In this document: one piece after another, positions 57,586 to 64,000 of the stretch | Position numbering within the stretch: the stretch's first letter is position 1 | Layout of the letters: every line of letters begins with the position of its first letter | Source: Turritopsis dohrnii | Taxonomy: Eukaryota; Cnidaria; Hydrozoa; Anthoathecata; Oceaniidae | Length of the DNA stretch: 64,000 bases | Direction: 5' to 3' | Assembly: GCA_027922465.2 (NCBI GenBank) | Contig: BQMF02000747.1 | Coordinates: forward strand, 62,001 to 126,000 | The notes under the pieces: model-generated | What the model was told of the DNA's origin: nothing | Seen by the model: only the letters and a program-made list of their open reading frames with translations | Databases searched by the model: none | Position numbers and translations under genes: made by a program

Positions 57586-58756
57586 ATGTCATGTAAACGC
57601 TGCACGAAAACTTTCGTAATTTAGTGGTAGGAGTAGTAGTAGTAGGAGGAGGAGAAACCACGGGTATTTTAAATACTTTACTCCACTACGGGTGTCCTAA
57701 AGTCAAAAAAACTGTACTACCATTTGTTTGGGAAAATGGGAGGAAACACTCCGTGATAAAGGGCGCATTTTCGGAAAGGTTGAATACTGAAGGAGTCTCA
57801 AGCGAATTCATCGTAGAGTGTTATTGTTTTGCCGCACAAACGCGGAACAGCTTTCATAGGGAATATACCGCCGAAATTTTTCGTTGTTAATCTATCTGAG
57901 ACGAGAAAAACCTGTTTCAATTTCTTTAAAGGAAAACAACATGCCGCCTGCATCGCCAAAACTAAAAAAGGTATTTCTTATTTTCATAAAAAAAGCAGAC
58001 TTTATTGTTTTTCCACAACACCATAATGAAAAAAAATGATTGTGTAAGAAATTATGTATTATTTTTGCTTCGCAATTTGACTGGACCTCAACACTTCCAG
58101 TTCATTCATTTAAGTGTGTAAACCCGGGACTCCTTAGGAAAATTCTCTTTGCCTAAAGATGAGCTTACTCAACTAGCCCATGTTGCCAAAGCGCCTTTGA
58201 GAAGCCAATTTCGAGCAAAATAAAAGTAGCTGCAAACTCAGGCTACCAAAAACGGCGCGCATCGTGTTGTTTGTTCGCGGGATCGCGAGGGATTAGCTTT
58301 ACAGGAATCTCTTCGCATAATCTTTCATGGTGTGGTTCTTGATGTTAGTTTCAGTTTTGATTATTTATGAAGAAAAACATTATGTAACAGATTTGGGTTT
58401 AGGCATTTGCCTAAGTTGCGTAACCCTGGACCGCCCCTGTGTGTTACAATGAAATCACGGTGAACTACAACCTTGACTTTTTAAACCAACAAAAACTTAT
58501 TTTTTGTGGTGCAATTTGAGTTTTTCGAAAACTTCGGGGGTCGAATTAAATTTCAAAAGCATTTTCAATAGTTTTTCGGATGATCGATATTTTGAAAACT
58601 GTATACTAACTGTATATTAATGTATATTAACTGTATACCAGCTAACCTGGAAAATGTCGAACTTTTTTAGAATGGCTCTATAGTTAAGAGAAATTTGTGT
58701 ACTTGTGACACCTCCTGATGTCTTCAAGCCAAATTTCAGACAAATAAGTTTTGATC
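57586..58756. other. No gene supported
   Basis: A plus-strand frame at 57624-57890 (GCPKVKKTVLPFVWENGRKH) is moderately balanced but matches nothing I recognise. A GTAGTAGTAGTAGGAGGAGG run lies at 57628-57655. Confidence 0.3.
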
Positions 58757-59332
58757 TATTTGGATTTCTGCGTAAGCAAGAAATACTTTACGATCGTCCG
58801 TGTTTTTCTGATTTTTTTTTTTCATCTTACTGTCCAAACCTACGCATTTTTGTTTCTTAAATTTCATTGGTTCATAAAAAAGCCGTCTTAATTGTCATTG
58901 GTGCATAATGCCCGATTTCTACGAAAGGGTGCTAATTTAGCCACCTCCACTTAAATAGCGATAGTTTATTGGCTGATTTTCGCCATGCCATGTGATCGTC
59001 CACAAAACGTTTTAAAAATGGCAGCGAAAGAACGTGTGTAGTTTGCTAAAAGTTTCTTTGATGGAAATATGGCTTTAAAAGAAGTTAATACAGCTTATAA
59101 TTTTATATAAAGAATTGCATTACTGTTGGGAACTTATCATGTTCACAAAATTAAATTACAGTGTGGTTATTCTGTTTTTTGAAAGAAGTTTTCTTGAAGT
59201 TTAAAATATGAAAACAGTGTCAATACATGGTGTGTGGAAGAAAAGGTATTTCTTGTTGGTCAGCGCCGCAAGGTAGCTGATCTTTCATTTCCCCGTGTCT
59301 GTCAGTCCGTCCGTGTGTGTGTGTGTGTGTTA
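58757..59332. repeat. Family S repeat, copy 3, ending in (GT)n
   Basis: TTGGATTTCTGCGTAAGCAA starts it; TGGTCAGCGCCGCAAGGTAG, CTGATCTTTCATTTCCCCGT and then (GT)9 end it. The distance between the two conserved boxes is about 350 bp longer than in copy 1, so one copy has an insertion or deletion. Confidence 0.65.
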
Positions 59333-59639
59333 TGTTGCAGTTCTTCACGCCACAGGTTAAACGCCCGTTTTTGCTAACTTTTAATTTTGCAGTTTAAAAT
59401 GCGAAAGTTTAAACTGACGTAATTGCTTTTAGAAGATAAGAGTGCTGGAATATTAAATGTAAGTATATTACAAACAAAACGTGTTCAATTTCAGTAGTTT
59501 TTATATAAAAAGAAATTGTCTGTTTAAATGCGCCCTTTTTTTCACCTGAATTCCAGTGCATGCTGGGATCGAACCAATGCCATGCTGCTTTAACCTTCAT
59601 GGCGAGGAGGAGCAATTAATACGTGCTATTTATTATACT

Positions 59640-60478
59640 AGCCGCCAAGGCGGCGTCGCTCGCCGCCCATATCCACCTGCTCTGTATCACTGTATCAATA
59701 AACGTCAAATTTCCTTATAAACGGCTCGTACAACTTGTGCTCAACCAGGATTCGAAGTCACAACCAATCTTTTATCAGTGTAACAATACACTCAAAACGT
59801 AGAGAGAGAAAACTTCATTTTTTTATTAGCTTTTGTTTTAAAAAAGTTACACGCTCTAACATGGGTGCTATCAAACGTAAGGGGGAAAATGGTTTCTCTT
59901 CTTAAAAAGTTCACACGGAGGAGAGAAAAAAGGCACGTGCTAAATGAATAAATAGAATAAAAAAACGTTCGATTAGAACGCTTAACAATTAAAAGAAGAA
60001 ATTAATTTATCAAAAGAAAAGCAAAAAAAAAAAACATTTTGTTTTGATATGATACTCTTTTTTTACCTATCGGTTTTTAAACATTCTGATTGCTCAAAAA
60101 AAAAGTTCACCCGTCTCAGACAGTCAGGCAAGAGTTAGTGGCAAACCGAACATATGCTGCCACGTTCTGCCACTGCTGCTTTTTGTCCAAAATGTTTAAT
60201 CAGTTAGTTTCTTTGTATTTAGTTGATGTATTGTTTTCAAAGCCAAGTCAACGTGGAATATAAATCTAACAATAATGATAAAAACCAAACGTTATTCCTA
60301 TTAGTTCATCAGCCAAAAAAGGTCACGTTTGATTGGGGTTGCAATGTATTTGCTTCGAACTCACGTCGCACACAAAAAAAGAAATAATTTCGCTCACAAC
60401 TCAATCTACCATTTTGCGTGACTTACAAACAAACAAACAAACAAACAGACAGACAGAGAATCGGCTATTAATATATAG
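59640..60478. mobile_element. Solitary type B unit of the array family, with 8-bp direct repeats
   Basis: The left part AGCCGCCAAGGCGGCGTCGC, type B body and GACA tail ending CTATTAATATATAG. ATTATACT flanks it on both sides (59632-59639 and 60479-60486), as expected of a target duplication. There are no terminal inverted repeats and no coding sequence. In the array, units join as TATATAG-ACT-AGCCGCC, so ACT may belong to the element, which would shorten the duplication to ATTAT. The class is unknown. Confidence 0.75.
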
Positions 60479-60486
60479 ATTATACT

Positions 60487-61587
60487 GCGAAAGAAAAACC
60501 GAATCAGTCAGAAACTATTATAAATATCTATCAACCACGTGTCCAAATCTGAGATACGATTTTAAAAAGGAGGAAGAAAAAGAGCCAGGTAAGGAAATAT
60601 ATCATGATATAATCATAACTAAGTTGTGACTCTTGACTTGACCTAAAATATATAATTTCTGTTATGGAGTAAAAATGCTTATTTAAGATTTTTATAACAG
60701 ATTTGATAGGAGCTTTAATTGGCCCCCATATTGTTTTACTGATAATAAAGTCTGACATTCTGTGAGAGGTTGCTCGTTACACTTAAAAACGTTGGAAGGT
60801 GAACAAAGCAGAAAAAGAAGGTGAACAAAGCAGAAAAATTGTTTCTCAGAGATCTATATTATCTTCAGGGAAGGAATTTTGGCAACAACCATAGTTGTTG
60901 GAAAGTAAATTTGTCGGAATTAGTAGGAATCTAATTTGGCAGATGTAAAAGTTCATTAAACTTGGCAGGAATTTAATTTGGTGGACAAATAAATAATTAT
61001 ATATATATACAGTGCAAAAAATTTCTATCTATTTATAAGGTTTTCATCAACAAATGATAACAGAACAAAATCTTAACAATGTTTAATATTAAAATAAATT
61101 AAAATTAATGAGTTCTTCATCGTCATCATCATCGATAATACAATTGAAGGTTCTGAAGAAACATTTGACTTAAATAAGAATTTTGTCCTCAAAGCGCAAA
61201 AATGAATTACCTTGAAAAAAATATTTTTCATCAATTCGCGAAAATTAATTCCCACGAAATACAAAACATTTCACGAATAAAGTGAGTCGCGAAAATTTCT
61301 GACTTTAAAGTATATTCATAACAGAGCTGACAAGTACACACGAAAGGCCTATGTTTTTTATATTGTAATTGTTTTAAAATAAATAAGCAAAATTTTTGTA
61401 ATAATACTTGTTGTTCTTATGCTTTTGGTTCTCGAAACCCTGTTACTTATACCTTTTTTGATTCTTCTGTTTACAAAAACGTTAAGGACTACTTTTTAGT
61501 TAGGAAAGAATGATCACAGTTCAAGATACCGTAATGTTAGAAATTTTGGCACGTGGTAAATTTTGTGCACCAAATAAAAATGTTTCG
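60487..61587. other. No gene seen
   Basis: AT-rich, with a fold-back motif GCGAAAATTAATTCCCACGA near 61238 and GGTGAACAAAGCAGAAAAA repeated twice near 60798-60840. Confidence 0.4.
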
Positions 61588-62439
61588 CAGGCCTGGTTGT
61601 AAGAGGCGTGCGATCGCACGTGCACGCCTCCACACACGCCAAGATTTATTTACACGTGTGGCAATCGCACGCCTGGCTTGTAATGACAAATGTTTATTTA
61701 AAAGTCAAGAAAAATCTGTCCCAAAATGTTGAAAGTTTTGCTTCGGAAATTGATCATGTGCTACGATTAAATTTTACAATAACGGAATGAAACTTTGTGA
61801 GGTCTCCGATCACTTTGGAATAGGGTAGTGGTTTTGAATTAAAAATCAGTCCTCACAAATTTTCTTACTTTGGTAGTAGAAAACAAGTCTACTCAGCGAA
61901 ATCCGCTGAGGAATGAAGAAGGAGCTTCGTGCACACGATTTTATCATGTATAATTATATATATCATTTATTGTATTATGTAGTTTTCTCTTTCTTTTTAA
62001 CGTTCTTTTAAGTTACAACAGTATGTGCAAGGTTGCAGTTACGAAAAAATAATAGTGAAGGAGTGAATGGAACGGAAACGTCTTTAATTTAATTCAAAAG
62101 CCATTTGAACTTCAAACCAAAACGATGGAGAGTAATACAAATTTTTTATTTTCAGGTTTTATTTTTCCTCTCTATTAATTTTTGAATAAATTTTATTAAC
62201 CATCAAAGTAATCTTTATATAACTAACATTTTACGTTCAGAATCTTCGAAAACATTGTTTTGTTTTATTAATTCATTCTCCGCTAAAATCTCATTATTTT
62301 TACAAATTTGACTTGATTATAATAGAGAATGAAGATCGTTGATCTTAACTGAAAAAAATTGATCGCACATCTGTCCAAAAATCACACGAGCGCACGCCAA
62401 ACTGATACACGTCTGCTAATTTTCTTACGACCAGGCCTG
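61588..62439. mobile_element. hAT-like element, 852 bp, with 5-bp direct repeats
   Basis: CAGGCCTGGTTGTAAGA at the left is mirrored by TCTTACGACCAGGCCTG at the right, 16 of 17 matching. TTTCG flanks both sides (61583-61587 and 62440-62444). Sub-terminal GCGATCGCACGTGCACGCC and CACACGAGCGCACGCC are also partly inverted. No transposase. It has the same CAGGC start and 5-bp duplication as the element at 27836-28432, so the two probably belong to the same hAT5-type group. Confidence 0.8.
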
Positions 62440-62444
62440 TTTCG

Positions 62445-64000
62445 TGTGTATTAATTTTTGCGTAAGCCATATTTACCGAAAAAAGAAACTTATGAAAATA
62501 AAATAAGTAACTAATTTCAAAAGAATGTCCTTTATTATGACTCTTGGGGCTAGGGCTAAGGTTAAGGCACAGTTAACAACAGCCCATTATAGGCATTCTC
62601 TTCTCGTCCAGAGTGGCTTAGGAATTCCATGTTCCTTGACACTTACAGATGCCAGCAACAAAAGCACATTGTTTGAAGCAAAATACACAGAGCCTCAAGA
62701 AATTATAATTATCAGTACATTATACAAGACCGTGAGTAGGCTACTGTTTGAAGTAATGATTTACCGAAGACAATGATGCTCAAGTTCAGTGGAAGTGCTA
62801 CCATATAAAAGAGAAGAACGGATAGTTGACTAATTTTTGCAGGCCACGGTTTGAGAGCGTTTTGCTTGGATTAATTTTTGCGAGTCGGGGCTTTTCAAGG
62901 AAAATGTTTGGATTTATTTTTGCGAATGTGAACAAAGTGCAATGTGTGTATTTTATAATACAGCTTAGAGAAATAACAGTGAAAATCACCATTTCCATGC
63001 CTACCACGTTGCAATACCAATGTGTGCTTGATAAGTACAAGGAAATAATTAATATACGAATGGTACACAGAGCCAAAAAATGAGCAAATAAAATCATAAA
63101 ATTTTGCGTGGATTTTTTTTGAGAATCGTTCATGTCTTGATGTTTTGCGTGGATTTATTTTTGCGAATTTGGCCAAAAGTCGCAAAAATTAATCCACACA
63201 AAAAAAATCCCCATAACGTATATATGTCATTGTATGAACGTTACATAGATGTAAGATATACAAAATGATATAAGAACTGATATTTAGTTTTTGTGTCATC
63301 AATCAAATTATTCTGGGTGTCAAAAGAGCAAAGAAATCTAGAAGTAAGCAGAAATAAGGGATCATGCACAGCCCTTTTGTGCACTAATCAAGTATTTCAG
63401 ACTTTTTGCGCAAATTAGTACACACAAAAATTTCTACCAATAAGGTAATTATAAGTTTCTTCTATAAATTTTCGAAAAGCTACAATTTCTTTCTAAATTT
63501 CTGTATAACCCTAAAGATCGTGTAGTCACAAAGCAAACTGAAAATAGTTTGAACCAAATCTCTGTTTGAACACAATAAATGAAATTGTCTTTTTTTTTTT
63601 GAAAACTAACATAACAAACTATTACAATAAAATTGAGGTTTACCTTCTTTTTACCCACTGAAATGGTTATCATAATTCATGAAATAAATTTCCTCATGAA
63701 ATAAAAATCAGAATGATGTGGTATGCATTTGAAAAATTCTTGTCTAACCTGAGGCTGGCTATTCTTAATTTTGAAGCCTTTAATTGCCCTTATTTTGTTC
63801 TTAGCTTTCAAAAACACAGTTTCAAATTTCAATCCCATCTATATGCTAATGCCGATGCTTCTCTGTTTTGTTTAACATGTCTAATAGCCCATAGCACATA
63901 CCTTAAGGGAAGAAATTTTTGCGGGAAGAAAATTTCGCGGAATTTAATTTCGCGGTTGAGAAGGTAAAAATGGCAGATTTTCGCAGAATTTAATTCTGCG
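62445..64000. repeat. Fold-back repeats rich in TTTTTGCG / CGCAAAAATTAAT
   Basis: GTGTATTAATTTTTGCGTAA at 62446, TTGGATTAATTTTTGCGAG near 62868, GTGGATTTATTTTTGCGAAT near 63148, CGCAAAAATTAATCCACAC at 63181, GCGCAAATTAGTACACACAA near 63408, and TTTCGCGGAATTTAATTTCG near 63933. Direct and inverted versions alternate about every 200-300 bp, suggesting several related fold-back elements. No gene is supported here. Confidence 0.5.

Noticed and set aside
59743..59770. GATTCGAAGTC resembling a polymerase III B box
   Set aside because: No matching A box at a proper distance and no cloverleaf; not enough for a tRNA or SINE call.

Overview
This is AT-rich metazoan nuclear DNA: GT-AG introns, a receptor gene split into small exons, non-LTR and DIRS-type retrotransposons, and many short terminal-inverted-repeat (TIR) elements. 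I saw no bacterial or organellar features. The mix of DIRS, CR1/L2 and PIF/Harbinger elements and the repeat style suggest a cnidarian, perhaps a hydrozoan. That placement is inference from familiarity, not a search result.

Layout. 1-1.35 kb: a TIR element whose interior is a broken alpha-kinase-type coding region. 2.5-18.3 kb and 19.85-33.5 kb, both on the minus strand: two tandem paralogues of one eight-exon gene. Each encodes a signal peptide, a natriuretic-peptide-receptor/receptor-guanylate-cyclase-like ectodomain and one membrane span. I assembled the exons by hand. All splice phases close in both copies, including a 39-nt microexon, giving 389 codons (copy A) and 385 codons (copy B) to the end of the membrane exon. 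A decayed third copy of one exon lies near 36 kb. The introns hold most of the mobile DNA: a roughly 3 kb TTAA-flanked insert, an apparently intact CR1/L2-type LINE with a 2A-like motif (11.9-15.3 kb), an element with a MADF-like fragment (22.4-23.2 kb), and several MITEs.

33.5-48 kb has no convincing host gene. It holds a 3' LINE fragment, a TA-flanked MITE, a pogo-like end, a head-to-tail array of 0.9-1 kb repeat units and a MULE transposase scrap. 48.5-52.8 kb is a broken DIRS retrotransposon interrupted by a 752-bp PIF/Harbinger insertion, whose removal with one TTA restores the reading frame. It ends in a truncated recombinase next to a (CAT)45 tract. 53-64 kb is repeat-rich and apparently gene-free.

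The main biology is the receptor pair. The two copies keep the same exon plan, are almost identical in the first ectodomain exon and the membrane exon, and diverge in the middle. Copy B has only about 1.5 kb between its membrane exon and the start of copy A, with no kinase-homology or cyclase exon visible. It may therefore be a receptor with a short tail. Gene calls rest on reading motifs by eye; no database search was possible.
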